Assembly (NCBI RefSeq): GCF_016909495.1
Contig: NZ_JAFBFW010000001.1
Span: 868,001-932,000 of the forward strand
Direction of reading: 5' to 3'
Origin: Pantoea coffeiphila
GTDB lineage: Bacteria; Pseudomonadota; Gammaproteobacteria; Enterobacterales; Enterobacteriaceae
Length of the DNA: 64,000 nucleotides
The number at the start of each line of letters is the position of its first letter. Position 1 is the first letter of the stretch. Below are positions 1-10,598 of this stretch, piece by piece. Made by a program: the position numbers and the translations under genes. The notes beneath the pieces are model-generated. The model saw only the letters and a list, made by a program, of their open reading frames with translations. It was not told the origin of the DNA and did no database searches.

Positions 1-140
1 AACAGACCGTAGCGTTCGCGGCTGGCAAACGGATCGCCCGCCATAATGCGCTGATCCAGGCTGTCATGGCTGCTGGTGGTGGCCGCCTTCAGCCGCTGCG
101 CGCGGGTCAGGTTTTCGGTTTGGGTACTCACATCGCTCAT
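1..140 (-). CDS. hemO: Haem oxygenase, biliverdin-producing (N-terminal part only)
   Basis: Only the first 46 codons are in the window; the gene runs off the left edge. The ATG is at 138-140. The N-terminus contains LKAATTSSHDSLD followed by FASRERYG, which fits bacterial haem oxygenases of the HemO/PigA type; His25 would be the proximal haem ligand. The family opens haem with reductant and O2 to give biliverdin, CO and Fe2+ in the cytoplasm. It starts 49 bases after the TonB receptor stop, on the same strand, so it is probably the last gene of the sigma/anti-sigma/receptor cluster and releases iron from imported haem. The identification rests on a short stretch plus context. Confidence 0.75.
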   Translation of the reverse strand, partial: MSDVSTQTENLTRAQRLKAATTSSHDSLDQRIMAGDPFASRERYGL

Positions 141-189
141 TGATTTTCTCCCATGCGCCTGCTCTGCGGCAGGCGGCATTTGTTTAACA

Positions 190-2904
190 TCAGAATTTCA
201 GCGTCACACCACCGCGCACGGTACGGCCTGGCGCAGGGATCGGAATGGTGTTCAGCGCATCGACGTAGTAACGGTCGGTCAGGTTATCCACCGACAGATC
301 GAAGGTGGCGTTCTGGTTTAGTTTGTAGCTGGCGTAGAGATCGACCAGGGTGTAAGGCTTCCAGTCCGACGGCGCGATGGAGTACATACCTGAAACCTGC
401 CCGAGCCCTTCGTCCGCACCCAGCCCCTCAACAAAACGGCTGCCGATGTAGCTAATACGTGTTCCTACAGTCAGATCGCTGTCCAGGAAGCGCGATCCCA
501 GGTTTACCGTCACGGTATCTTTTGGCGGGACCTGCTGCTGCGCAAAGCTGTTGTAGAGGCCACCCGGCGCACAGCGGCTGGCGGCTGGATGTATTACGCC
601 GTCTTTGGCGCAGAACATAATGTCGGTGTAGTGATTCCACGCCACGCTGCCGAACACCCGCCCGCTGTCATACTGTGCGGACAGCTCAATGCCACGCATT
701 TCTGCATAATCCAGATTCATGCGGCCCAGCTGGTAGTTTTCCCGTCCACTGGCCGTATAGCGTTTGATATTTCCGCGCGTGATGTAGTTGTCGATGTGGT
801 TACTGAACCAGGCCCCGTGGAAACGCAGCTTATCATCCGGCAGGAACACGCCATCCATCAGATAGTTAACACCGAACTCAAGGCTCTTGTTGCGTTCAGG
901 CGCCACCGGATTATCCGCAGTGGGTACCGAGAATGACGGACCGGTGATCGATTCAAAGATGCTTGGCGAACGCAGAACGCTGCCGTACTTACCATAAGCC
1001 TGGAAGCCATCCAGAGGCTCCACCATCAGACTGAATATCGGTGACCAGCCGTGATCTTTGCGTGTAAACGGCGATTCAAGCGTCGGGCTGCGGTCAAAGC
1101 TTTCAAAGGTGGAATAGCGCAGGTTTCCGCTCAGGGTCACCCAGTCGAGCGGCTTCACTTCCAGGGTGCTGAATCCGCTGTACTCTTTGCGCCAGCCAAA
1201 ACGCGATCCGGACATGGTCGCTTCATCCACGCCGTCGGGCAATCCCACGTTTTCACGGGTAAATGAACCGCCGTACTGCCAGGTCACATCGGCAATATCA
1301 CTGTAGAAACGTGAGGTGTTCGACGCGTTGCCGCCCCAGCGATTCGACGCCAGCCAGAAGTATTGCGGATACAGGGTGCCGCTGCTGTTAAACACCGAAT
1401 TAACTCGGTTATCCACGTCGGAATAGAAAGTATCAACTTTGATATCAATCAGATTACTGTCTTCCGGCTTCCAGCTGTAGCGACCGGTCCATGTTGCCAG
1501 GTCGATGGTACTCAGCAATCCCTGATAGGGTTGCGAATTGAAGTAGCTCATCAGCTGCGAACCGAGAATATTGCCGTAGCGGGTCATATAGCGTGAGTAG
1601 CCCAGCTCAAACTTCTGGTTGTCCTGGAAACGGAAAGTGCCTTTCAGCAGCCATGACTCCGTATCGCGCGAGGTGTTTAATACCTCCTCGCCCGCACGGT
1701 ATGCCGTCAGTGGATTACCGTCGGTGACGTTAACCTCTCCGAATGGCCCGGTTGGGCCGGAAATCACCGCGTGAGCATCGTCTCCACCGCGTTTACCGGC
1801 AAAATAGTTGCCGTTATAACGCTGGGCGTAGGCGGCCAGCACATCCACCGCATCGGTGGTGCCAGCGATGGCGATGCTGCCGGAACCGCCGGTCGGCTTC
1901 AGCGCCGACGGGCGATTTGTCCCGGATGAATCACCGAAGCCGCTCGGGAACTCATCCCAGCTGTAATAGGTGCCGAGGTTGGTCAGGCCGCCGGTGGTGC
2001 CCGGCGACGGCGCGCTGCGGCTGTTGGTGTTAAAGTTACCTTTGAGACGCACGCCAAAATCGTGGCCCGGCAGCAGGATATCCTTCACGCCGATGGTGCT
2101 CATTCGCACAATCCCGCCGACCGCGCCGGTAGAATCGGCCCCCATGCTGGCCCCTTTCTCAATATCAACCGAGCCGATAAAGTCCGGGTCGATATAGGTG
2201 CGCGCCGTGGAGCCGTTATAGCCCTGATAGACGGTGGTTTCCTGGCTGGCGCCGTCAACCAGCACCGGTACACGCCCCTGCCCCTGCAGGCCGCGAATGT
2301 TAACGTCCACCGCGCCGGAGTTGCGGCCGTCACCGTTCAGTACGCCCGGGATACCCGATAAAAAATCACCAACAGATGTGCCGCTAAAACGCTCAACCTG
2401 CTCGGCGGAGAGGTGGGCGCGAGAGCTGGCCCCCTGCCAGGGCGCATCGGCCGGATCGCTGCCCGCGCGGCTGGTGACGGTGATGGTGCCCAGCAGCAGC
2501 GAGTCGTCCGCCGCTGATGCAGACGCAGACGTGTTGGCCGCCGCACCGCCGTTAACCAGGGTGACGCTGTCGCTGTTCACAAACTGATAGGAAAGCCCGG
2601 AGCCTTGTAAAATGCGCCCCAGCGCCGCTTCCGACGAGACGGCACCCTTGACGCCCGCCGACTGTTTGCCTGCGGCGAATTCCGGTGGATAGCTGACCTG
2701 TACGCCGGACTGGCGGCCAAATTCGGCAATCGCACCGGAAAGGGAACCGGCCGGGATGTTGAAGGAGACCGGCGAAGTTTGCGCAAACGCACTTTGCTGC
2801 ATCGACATCAGCGCCAGAGAAATTGCGCTGGTACGGAACACGGCTGCCACCAGCCACTTTTTGCCGTTGCGCGATTCCGCGCGTTTGCACTTCACAGACT
2901 TCAT
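190..2904 (-). CDS. TonB-dependent haem receptor with N-terminal signalling (STN) domain
   Basis: An outer-membrane receptor of about 904 residues that probably takes up haem or haemoproteins with TonB energy. I chose the ATG at 2904, preceded by GCGGGGTC and starting a clear signal peptide ending AFA-QTS; an upstream in-frame ATG at 2955 has a poor ribosome site. After the signal peptide comes an STN domain of roughly 70 residues (FNIPAGSLSGAIAEFGRQSG), the signalling domain of FecA/HasR-type receptors. A TonB-box-like LGTITVTSR, a plug domain (NIRGLQGQGRVPVLVDG) and a beta-barrel ending in Phe follow. Upstream sigma and anti-sigma genes and a downstream haem oxygenase point to haem. The ligand is inferred; a siderophore cannot be ruled out. 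Confidence 0.85.
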   Translation of the reverse strand: MKSVKCKRAESRNGKKWLVAAVFRTSAISLALMSMQQSAFAQTSPVSFNIPAGSLSGAIAEFGRQSGVQVSYPPEFAAGKQSAGVKGAVSSEAALGRILQGSGLSYQFVNSDSVTLVNGGAAANTSASASAADDSLLLGTITVTSRAGSDPADAPWQGASSRAHLSAEQVERFSGTSVGDFLSGIPGVLNGDGRNSGAVDVNIRGLQGQGRVPVLVDGASQETTVYQGYNGSTARTYIDPDFIGSVDIEKGASMGADSTGAVGGIVRMSTIGVKDILLPGHDFGVRLKGNFNTNSRSAPSPGTTGGLTNLGTYYSWDEFPSGFGDSSGTNRPSALKPTGGSGSIAIAGTTDAVDVLAAYAQRYNGNYFAGKRGGDDAHAVISGPTGPFGEVNVTDGNPLTAYRAGEEVLNTSRDTESWLLKGTFRFQDNQKFELGYSRYMTRYGNILGSQLMSYFNSQPYQGLLSTIDLATWTGRYSWKPEDSNLIDIKVDTFYSDVDNRVNSVFNSSGTLYPQYFWLASNRWGGNASNTSRFYSDIADVTWQYGGSFTRENVGLPDGVDEATMSGSRFGWRKEYSGFSTLEVKPLDWVTLSGNLRYSTFESFDRSPTLESPFTRKDHGWSPIFSLMVEPLDGFQAYGKYGSVLRSPSIFESITGPSFSVPTADNPVAPERNKSLEFGVNYLMDGVFLPDDKLRFHGAWFSNHIDNYITRGNIKRYTASGRENYQLGRMNLDYAEMRGIELSAQYDSGRVFGSVAWNHYTDIMFCAKDGVIHPAASRCAPGGLYNSFAQQQVPPKDTVTVNLGSRFLDSDLTVGTRISYIGSRFVEGLGADEGLGQVSGMYSIAPSDWKPYTLVDLYASYKLNQNATFDLSVDNLTDRYYVDALNTIPIPAPGRTVRGGVTLKF

Positions 2905-3023
2905 TTTGACCCCGCAGGCGTTATTAATCAGTACGCTGGCTTTGCGGATTCGCATCCGAGCCAGTTCTTACTTAATAAAACGAACGAGAGTTGAGATTTT
3001 TCTGAGAAATTTTAAATTTTTTT

Positions 3024-3983
3024 TCAGACTGCGGAAATAATGGTCAACCAGGGGGTGATTTCGCGCACTTTTCCGGCGTAGGGTTGGATCACCGCCGCCA
3101 GCGCACGCTGCGGGTTGGCGAGGTTATACACGCCGCTGATACGCTGTTCGCCCAGCTCGCGGCTGGCAATCAGCACTTTACCCGGCACCCAGCGGGAAAT
3201 GCGCGCTACCACGGCGGCCACCGTTTCACTTTCCGCCACCAGCATGCCGCTGCGCCAGGAGGCAAACTGCTGCGGATTGCGGGTGCCGCGTTCCACCAGA
3301 CCGCCATCGCGATCCAGCGACAGCCAGCTGCCGGCGGTGACCGATTCGTTTAACGACAGCGACAGGCCAGGAGTGGCGACGTCCACCGCGCCCTGTTCAA
3401 CGGCAACGGTCAGCAGATCGGCATCGCGGCTGAGGTCAAAAGCCCCTTTCTGCGTCACCACCTGCATGCCTTCGACCACCGCGTTAAACGGCCGACGGGC
3501 GTCGTTGGCAACATTAAGCCAGGCCATTCCGTTCAGGAGTTCAATGCGGCGTTCATCGGCGGTGAAGCGGGAAGCAATGGCGCTGTTGGGGCCAAGAATA
3601 ATTTCCGAGCCGTCCTCCAGCGGAATTTGCTGGATTTCGCCGGTAGAGGTTAAATGGCTGGCTTTCATCTGCAATAGAATGCCGGGTGCCAGCGCCAGGC
3701 CGGTAGCGGCAGCCGCAACGGCAACAGAGCCGCCCAGCACAAAGCGGCGGCGAGAAATCCCGACCGACTGCGGCACCGCCTGGCTGCGGGCCTGCACCAC
3801 CCTGCCGGTCATGCCGTGCAGATGAACGGCTTCAGCCCACACCGCCTCATGCTCTTTGCCGCGCGCGCGCCAGCGTTCGGCCAGTTCGCGCGCGGCCGGA
3901 TTCCCCGGATCGCCGTGCAGGCGAATAATCAGGTCGAAGGCTTCTTCAAACAGCTTTTCGTGTTGCGACATTTTCTCAGTCAT
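3024..3983 (-). CDS. FecR-family anti-sigma regulator
   Basis: A protein of about 319 residues that should span the inner membrane and pass the receptor's signal to the ECF sigma factor. An N-terminal cytoplasmic segment resembling DUF4880 (LAERWRARGKEHEAVW) is followed by SRRRFVLGGS and a hydrophobic stretch, a twin-arginine-like membrane segment also known in other FecR proteins. The periplasmic part has the FecR core (EDGSEIILGPNSAIA, GMAWLNV). I chose the ATG at 3983; the reading frame opens 9 bases earlier at a TTG. It lies 90 bases after the sigma gene and 119 bases before the receptor gene, all in one direction, as in fec and has systems. Confidence 0.88.
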   Translation of the reverse strand: MTEKMSQHEKLFEEAFDLIIRLHGDPGNPAARELAERWRARGKEHEAVWAEAVHLHGMTGRVVQARSQAVPQSVGISRRRFVLGGSVAVAAAATGLALAPGILLQMKASHLTSTGEIQQIPLEDGSEIILGPNSAIASRFTADERRIELLNGMAWLNVANDARRPFNAVVEGMQVVTQKGAFDLSRDADLLTVAVEQGAVDVATPGLSLSLNESVTAGSWLSLDRDGGLVERGTRNPQQFASWRSGMLVAESETVAAVVARISRWVPGKVLIASRELGEQRISGVYNLANPQRALAAVIQPYAGKVREITPWLTIISAV

Positions 3984-4073
3984 TATTGGCAAATTCCGGC
4001 AGCTTTGCGGCGACGGGAATAAAAGGTAATTCAGATTATAGGGAATTACACGCGCTGTCGCTGTGCAAAGTCA

Positions 4074-4577
4074 TTAGTGCTTCGCATCATCATCCAGGGT
4101 GGTGCGTAAATGCTGGTAGGCGCGGCGGATCAGCGTCCATGTATGCGACACCGATAAATCCAGCTCCTGTGCCACTTCAGCAATGGTCATATCCCCTAAG
4201 CGATAGAGTTCAAAAGCACGCCGGGTCTGCTCCGGCAGCGCCGTCAGACCACGGTCAAGCACCGCCAGCTGCTGACGATCGGAGGTCACCCTTTCCGGAT
4301 CGGGCGATTCATCCGGCAGCTCGCAGTAGGCCTCTTCCGACAGATAGTCAATCGAGGCAATCTTCTCGCGGCGATAGAGATCCACCGACAGGCTGCGCGC
4401 CACCATATGCAGATAGGCACGCGGATTATCATCCCGTTTTGGCGCTGCGGAGCCTAAAATCCGCAGAAACACATCCTGGGTTAAATCCGCAGCCACGTCG
4501 GGACCATGCCCGCGCTTCTGCAAAAAACGTTGAATTTCCTGAGCATGCTTATTAAACAGGCTTTTCAGGTTCCACAT
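4074..4577 (-). CDS. ECF RNA polymerase sigma factor, FecI/HasI type
   Basis: A 167-residue sigma-70 family ECF factor that should direct polymerase to the receptor promoter when the surface signal arrives. Region 2 is seen as DLTQDVFLRIL and NPRAYLHMVARSLSVDLYRR; region 4 as LPEQTRRAFELYRLGDMTIAEVAQEL with the helix-turn-helix SVSHTWTLIRRAYQHL. The ATG at 4577 has CGAGG upstream. The frame stays open to a TTG at 4751, but the extra 58 residues are Cys-rich and unlike a sigma factor, so I exclude them. A Fur-like site lies about 210 bases upstream, which would leave a long 5' leader. It is first of the haem cluster. Confidence 0.88.
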   Translation of the reverse strand: MWNLKSLFNKHAQEIQRFLQKRGHGPDVAADLTQDVFLRILGSAAPKRDDNPRAYLHMVARSLSVDLYRREKIASIDYLSEEAYCELPDESPDPERVTSDRQQLAVLDRGLTALPEQTRRAFELYRLGDMTIAEVAQELDLSVSHTWTLIRRAYQHLRTTLDDDAKH

Positions 4578-4788
4578 CAACCAAACCTCGCAGTAACACT
4601 CTGGATAACAGCGATCTTTACTGCAGTGCTGTGTTTCCCAGCAGGGATAGCCGCTAAATGCTAACGCGGCCAAATATGTAAAACGCGAACGTTTATCCGG
4701 CAAAAGCGCAGTGGGCAAGGCCATATCGCTATTGGCTCGCAGCAACGTCAACGAAGTGTGTTTAGAATATATAAAATTTGAAACAGAT

Positions 4789-4807
4789 GGTAATGATTTT
4801 CATTTGT
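4789..4807 (-). promoter_or_regulatory. Fur-box-like site upstream of the sigma gene
   Basis: GGTAATGATTTTCATTTGT matches the classic 19-base Fur consensus at 13 positions, with the central TAATGAT-TTTCATT well kept. It is the only such match before the haem cluster and would give iron repression of the sigma factor. It sits about 210 bases from the chosen start codon. Confidence 0.5.
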
Positions 4808-4916
4808 ATTTTTATTAAGATTTTCGATATCAAACCCTGATTTTTACGGGGATTTAACACTTTGAGGGGGGAATGTGAGAATCCGCCGGTTGCCCGACGG
4901 ATTTCTGAAGCGGGGA

Positions 4917-5909
4917 TTACTCTTCGATCGATGACAGCAGCGCGTTCTGAATAATGCGCTGAGCCTGCATCGCATCCTGGCGCGACTGCGCTTCCTGCAA
5001 TGCCGGGATATCCAGCTTGTCCAGCGCGCGGTAAATATGCTTGAGGAAACGAATCGACAGGCGCGCGGCCTCGACGTTATCTTCACGGAACGGGAACTGA
5101 TCCAGCTGCCATACACCGTCCCAGTTGTTGATCTTCAGTACATAGAAGAACTCGAAAATCTCCGTCATATGCACGGTACCCACCACCAGGTCATCGTCCC
5201 AGCCGCGCAGGTTGTCGTTAACGTCCATACCAAACAGACGACCGCGATCGATAATCAGCTGAGCGGAGTCCGCCGGGGACTCGCCGCCAAACAGCGCGTG
5301 GCCGAAGTCCAGCAGGATACCAACGTTATCCAGCCCGATATCCTCAATGCCCAGCAGGGTGCGCGCCGCCGAATCCCAGGTCATTTTCACGCGCGGCTCG
5401 CGCGGCTTGTATTCAATGGCAAATTTCACGTCCGGGTTGGCCGACGCCAGTTCGCGCATGCCGTCTACCGCCAGCTTCCACAGCTGCTTGTGATCCACCT
5501 GGAACGGGTAGTCCCAGCCGTCCTGGCCCGGCCAGACTTTGACGTAGCTGGCACCCAGCTCACGCACCACGTCCGCCGCTTCGTTCATCAGCTTCAGCGC
5601 TTCTGCACGCGCCACCGGGTCCGGGTTGGTAAAGGCCCCGCGCGACCACTTGCGCAGGTAGATCTCCGGGGTGATGCCGATCGCTTTGAGTCCGGCATCG
5701 GCCAGCGCCTCTTTTACCTGGCTGATGGTCACGCCCGGCGAGAAAGGATACGGCACGTCAACATAGGAAAGATCGCCGACCTCTTTTGCCGCTTTAATCT
5801 GTTCCAGAGTGCTGAGCGCCGGGCCGTAGCCGTCTACCGCGTAACGGTCAACGTAGTTAGCAAAGTGCCAGAGACCAGCGCCAAATTTTGGGTAGTTGTA
5901 GGTTGTCAT
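4917..5909 (-). CDS. Xylose-isomerase-like TIM-barrel sugar isomerase/epimerase
   Basis: A 330-residue protein of the AP-endonuclease-2/xylose-isomerase-like TIM-barrel fold. Probable metal-site motifs are [25 protein letters not shown] and [12 protein letters not shown], where acidic and His residues at strand ends would hold a divalent metal. The start has GGAGAAGACCC upstream. It is the last gene of an operon with a ribose-type importer, 179 bases after the permease gene, so it most likely isomerises or epimerises the imported sugar or polyol. No kinase or dehydrogenase for the pathway is present in the window, so the substrate cannot be named. The fold is well supported; the reaction is inferred. 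Confidence 0.8.
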   Translation of the reverse strand: MTTYNYPKFGAGLWHFANYVDRYAVDGYGPALSTLEQIKAAKEVGDLSYVDVPYPFSPGVTISQVKEALADAGLKAIGITPEIYLRKWSRGAFTNPDPVARAEALKLMNEAADVVRELGASYVKVWPGQDGWDYPFQVDHKQLWKLAVDGMRELASANPDVKFAIEYKPREPRVKMTWDSAARTLLGIEDIGLDNVGILLDFGHALFGGESPADSAQLIIDRGRLFGMDVNDNLRGWDDDLVVGTVHMTEIFEFFYVLKINNWDGVWQLDQFPFREDNVEAARLSIRFLKHIYRALDKLDIPALQEAQSRQDAMQAQRIIQNALLSSIEE

Positions 5910-6088
5910 GTTGGGTCTTCTCCATGCTGAATATCACGCAGCCGGGGCTGCAAGGTTGTCAATTTCTCTGCCGGGCGGCACGCTGCGGATCACGCCGTCG
6001 CCGCCGCCCGGGGATGAAAATAAGAACGGGGGTCACCCGTCCGGGGTCGAAATCGTTTTTCTATACGCCAGGCTGACACGGTCAGACG

Positions 6089-7198
6089 TCAGGCCGTCCG
6101 CGTGGCTTCGGCCTCAACCAGCAGCGCCTTCTGCGCCACCACCGCCGCCTTTTGCTGCATGCGGCTCTGCATCTGGTCGATAATCACCGCAATGATGATC
6201 ACGATGCCCTTAATCACCATCTGCCAGAATTCGCTGACGCCCATCATAATCAGGCCGTCTGCGAGGAAGCCGATAACAAACGCGCCGATCAGCGTGCCGA
6301 GGATGGTGCCGCGCCCGCCGGCCAGCGAGGTGCCGCCCAGTACCACGGCGGCAATGGCGTTCATCTCAAAGGCGGTGCCGTTTGCCGGGTGGGCGGCCAC
6401 CAGCTGCGAGGACACCACGATGCCCGCGATCGCCGCACAAAGGCCGGAGATGGCGTAAACAAAGATTTTCACCCGCTTTACCCGCACGCCGGACAGTTCG
6501 GCGGCGCGCTCGTTATCGCCAATCGCATAGACTTGGCGGCCAAACGGCAGGCGGCGAGCGACGTAGGCGATGACCAGCGCCAGCACAATCATCATCCAGA
6601 TTGCCCACGGCAGGCCGAGGAAGTAGCCGGAGCCGATCTTGTCAAAGCCGGTATTGCCGAGCTGCGGATTGCCCTGTAGCCCTGGGAATGTTTCACCGCC
6701 GGAGGTGAGCATCGCTGCCCCGCGCAGGATATACATGGTGCCCAGCGTGCAGATAAACGGCGCGACGTTATAGCGGGTGATGATCCAGCCGTTGGCCGCA
6801 CCGATAAGCCCGCCGATCAACAGCACCAGCGGCACCACCACCCAGACGCTGGGGAAAATCGCGATTCCGAAGGCGGGCAGGACGATCCCTTTGGTGATCA
6901 GCCAGCCGGCAATCATGCCGCACAGTCCGAGCGTGGCCCCGATCGACAGGTCAATCCCGGCGGTAATAATCACGAAGGTGATGCCCAGCGCCAGGAAGGC
7001 GTTGATGGCGATATGTTTAATCATGATCACCATGCTGCCGACGGCGAGGAAGTCCGGCACGGTGATGGCGAAGAATCCGACGATTAAAATCAGGGCAATA
7101 AAGGTGCGCATTTTTAACAGCAGCAGGATCAATCCCTCCCGCGAGTTAAAGGCTTTCATCGCAGGCGCGGACTGCGCTTTCCCGGAAAGATGTGTCAT
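6089..7198 (-). CDS. Ribose-type sugar ABC transporter permease
   Basis: A 369-residue integral membrane protein of the RbsC/XylH/AraH permease family. It has about ten hydrophobic segments and the family-typical stretches AGIDLSIGATLGLCGM, GAANGWIITRYNVAPF and AIAAVVLGGTSLAGGRG. I chose the ATG at 7198, which has AGGGGT just upstream and begins one base after the ATPase stop; a GTG six codons earlier is unlikely. It would form the membrane channel with the neighbouring ATPase, supplied by the periplasmic binding protein encoded first in the operon. The substrate is unknown. Confidence 0.92.
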   Translation of the reverse strand: MTHLSGKAQSAPAMKAFNSREGLILLLLKMRTFIALILIVGFFAITVPDFLAVGSMVIMIKHIAINAFLALGITFVIITAGIDLSIGATLGLCGMIAGWLITKGIVLPAFGIAIFPSVWVVVPLVLLIGGLIGAANGWIITRYNVAPFICTLGTMYILRGAAMLTSGGETFPGLQGNPQLGNTGFDKIGSGYFLGLPWAIWMMIVLALVIAYVARRLPFGRQVYAIGDNERAAELSGVRVKRVKIFVYAISGLCAAIAGIVVSSQLVAAHPANGTAFEMNAIAAVVLGGTSLAGGRGTILGTLIGAFVIGFLADGLIMMGVSEFWQMVIKGIVIIIAVIIDQMQSRMQQKAAVVAQKALLVEAEATRTA

Positions 7199-7199
7199 G

Positions 7200-8720
7200 T
7201 CAGAACCCCTGTGCACTTGCTTTCACCAACGCGGATTCTTCTGCCGCCGCGCGTGGAATATCGGCGGTCAGCTTGCCGCCGGACATCACCAGAATACGGT
7301 CAGAGACCGCCATAATTTCTTTCAGGTCCGAAGTAGAAAACAGCACCGCGATCCCCTGCTCCGACAGTTTGACCATCATGCGGAACACGTCTGCTTTCGC
7401 GCCGATATCAATGCCCCGGCTGGGTTCATCCAGCAGCAGCAGGCGTGGATTGGTCAGCAGCGAGCGGCCAATCACCACCTTCTGCTGGTTACCGCCGCTC
7501 AGCGCGTTGATCGCCACCTCCGGCGAGGAGATTTTGATCGACAGATTGCTGACCGTGCTGCTGACCACCGCCATCTCCTGTTTGTGAGAGATGGCAAAAC
7601 GGTGCTCCAGACGCTGCCACAGGCTGGCAATCGTCAGGTTGCTGGCTACCGATGAGATGGGGAAAATGCCGGTGCGCTTGCGGTCTTCCGGCACCAGACT
7701 CATGCCCATACGGATGCGGTCGGCGGTCGACAGCCTCTGCGGCACCGGTTTGCTGTCCAGCCACAGCTTGCCGAGATACGAAGGCTGGGTGCCAAGCAGG
7801 CATTCGAACAGCTCGGTGCGCCCCGCGCCCATCAGGCCATAAATACCGACGATTTCCCCGGCGCGAACGCTGAATGAGACGTCGTTAACCACCGCGTTAC
7901 CGGCAGGGCCCACGCAGGTGATGTTTTCCGCTTCCAGCACCGTCGCGCCGAACTGGCGATCGGGGGTCAGGAAGCTGCTGACCGGCTCGCTACCGAGCAT
8001 TTCACGGACGATCCACGGCACGTCAATCTCACTAACCTGCGCTTCCGCCTGAAAGCGGCCGTCGCGCAGGATGGTGATGGTGTCACCGATCGCCATCAGC
8101 TCTTCCAGACGGTGCGAGATATAGATGATCGACACCCCCTGACGGGTGAGTTCGCGGATCACCCGGAACAGGATCTCTACCTCGGTTTTACTCAACGCCG
8201 AGGTGGGTTCGTCGAGGATCAGAATGTCGGTGTTTTCCGCCAGTGCCTTGGCAATCTCCACCAGCTGCTGCTGCCCCACTTTCAGATTAGCGACCAGCTC
8301 GCGCGGTGAAATCGCCTGATCGAGCCGCTGCATCAGCTCGGCAGTGCGCGCCTCCTGCGCTTTTTCATCGATCGGCTGCACGCCTTTTTGCAGTTCGCGG
8401 CCGAGGAAAATATTTTCCGCCACCGACAGGTTTTCAAACAGGTTCAGCTCCTGATGCACCATGCCAATCCCCAGCTTTGACGCCGCGCGGGTGCTGCTAA
8501 GCTGCACCTGCTCGCCGTTGAGCCAGATTTCACCGCTGGTCGGCTGCTGAACCCCGGCGAGGATTTTCATCAGCGTGGACTTGCCCGCGCCGTTTTCGCC
8601 GATAATGACGTTGACCTTGCCGCGCCAGACGCGGTAGTCGACGTTGTCCAGCGCCAGCGTGCCGGGAAACAGCATCGACACCGCGCGGGTTTGCAGAATA
8701 ATCGGATCGGTGTGGCTCAT
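7200..8720 (-). CDS. Ribose-type sugar ABC transporter ATP-binding protein
   Basis: A 506-residue protein with two fused ABC domains, as in RbsA, MglA and XylG. The first has Walker A GENGAGKST (residues 41-49), then GMVHQELNLFENLSVAENIFLGRE and LILDEPTSALS. The second has the degenerate P-loop GLMGAGRTE usual in this family, then LSGGNQQKVVIGR and LLLDEPSRGID. Its ATG shares one base with the stop of the DUF2291 gene (TAATG), and the permease begins one base after its own stop, so the genes are translationally coupled. It powers sugar uptake at the inner membrane. Confidence 0.93.
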   Translation of the reverse strand: MSHTDPIILQTRAVSMLFPGTLALDNVDYRVWRGKVNVIIGENGAGKSTLMKILAGVQQPTSGEIWLNGEQVQLSSTRAASKLGIGMVHQELNLFENLSVAENIFLGRELQKGVQPIDEKAQEARTAELMQRLDQAISPRELVANLKVGQQQLVEIAKALAENTDILILDEPTSALSKTEVEILFRVIRELTRQGVSIIYISHRLEELMAIGDTITILRDGRFQAEAQVSEIDVPWIVREMLGSEPVSSFLTPDRQFGATVLEAENITCVGPAGNAVVNDVSFSVRAGEIVGIYGLMGAGRTELFECLLGTQPSYLGKLWLDSKPVPQRLSTADRIRMGMSLVPEDRKRTGIFPISSVASNLTIASLWQRLEHRFAISHKQEMAVVSSTVSNLSIKISSPEVAINALSGGNQQKVVIGRSLLTNPRLLLLDEPSRGIDIGAKADVFRMMVKLSEQGIAVLFSTSDLKEIMAVSDRILVMSGGKLTADIPRAAAEESALVKASAQGF

Positions 8721-9331
8721 TACGGCTGCTCCTGCTTAATGACCACGGCAACCGCATCCTCTATCCGCTGCGGTTGCAGAGTCACGGCCAGCGTCAGCTG
8801 AACCGGTTTGCCGACCCAGCTGCCGTCGATCTTCGGCAGTTGCTGAACGTTTTGCTGGTTCAGCGCTTTGGTCAGCCTGGCGAACTGTACCTGGTTGGTG
8901 AATTCTTCAAATTTAAACCCGGCCGCATCCCGAATGGCGTTGCTGCGGATCACCGGCCCGATGGCCACCGGCACCGATTCGCCATTGATCGTCACCGTCA
9001 GCAGGCGTTCACGCTCGGCTTCGTCGCTGACCGCAGTAACCGTTCCGGCAGCGTGCACAAAGACGCTGCTGCTGGTCTCCGCTTTCAGCCCGGCGCTTTT
9101 ATTCTTCATGTCATTCCAGGTGAGGGCGCGATCCTGCGCCCCTTTCAGTACCCTGCTGTCCCAGTTCTCCTGCGCGATCTGCTGCGGGGTCTGACTGCTA
9201 AAGCTGGCTTTCGCTGCCGGGTCTTTTGGCAGGATGGGCTGACCGTTTTCATCAAGGTCGACCACCGTGCAGCCGCTGAGCAGCATACTGGCGCTCAGCA
9301 GAACGGCGAGCGGAAGTTTCGTCACCATCAT
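8720..9331 (-). CDS. DUF2291 family periplasmic lipoprotein
   Basis: A 203-residue predicted lipoprotein: a short signal sequence ends in the lipobox LLSGC with the lipidated Cys at residue 21. The rest is soluble and matches my memory of DUF2291, a family found beside ribose-type ABC operons in proteobacteria. No catalytic motif is visible; an accessory role in sugar capture or binding-protein function is only a guess from context. It lies 11 bases after the binding-protein gene and overlaps the ATPase start by one base, so it is certainly part of the operon. Confidence 0.8.
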   Translation of the reverse strand: MMVTKLPLAVLLSASMLLSGCTVVDLDENGQPILPKDPAAKASFSSQTPQQIAQENWDSRVLKGAQDRALTWNDMKNKSAGLKAETSSSVFVHAAGTVTAVSDEAERERLLTVTINGESVPVAIGPVIRSNAIRDAAGFKFEEFTNQVQFARLTKALNQQNVQQLPKIDGSWVGKPVQLTLAVTLQPQRIEDAVAVVIKQEQP

Positions 9332-9342
9332 CGGCTCCCGAA

Positions 9343-10287
<945 letters not shown>

Positions 10288-10335
10288 TTATCTCCGCTGT
10301 GAATAATTATTCGAGCATGATTTATTATTCAAACA

Positions 10336-10364
10336 CTATTATTTATTGCGCCTTTTTTGTCCAA
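10336..10364 (-). promoter_or_regulatory. Predicted promoter of the sugar ABC operon
   Basis: On the minus strand TTGGAC (10359-10364), 17 bases, then TAATAG (10336-10341). Transcription would start near 10329, about 48 bases before the binding-protein ATG. Confidence 0.5.
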
Positions 10365-10380
10365 ACAATCCGTACGGAAA

Positions 10381-10396
10381 AGCGAGCGGGATCACA
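10381..10396 (-). promoter_or_regulatory. CRP-like site of the sugar ABC operon
   Basis: Minus strand TGTGATCCCGCTCGCT has a perfect left half (TGTGA), a six-base spacer and a weaker right half (3 of 5). Its centre lies about 60 bases upstream of the predicted transcription start, the class I activating distance, fitting catabolite control of a sugar importer. Confidence 0.4.
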
Positions 10397-10598
10397 ATCT
10401 GTGTTTAAATTTATTACTCACCAGTAAGTTTATTTAAATTTACACTTACATTTCAATGCAATGACAAAACTAGCAGATGATAGCCGATGTGGTTTGATGG
10501 GGTTCTTACTCGTTTGCAAATGGCAAACGCCTTCCCGGCGGCAGGTCGTTCGCCAGAAAGAACCGGAGGGAATTTGAATCACGGGCGCAGATAAATAA

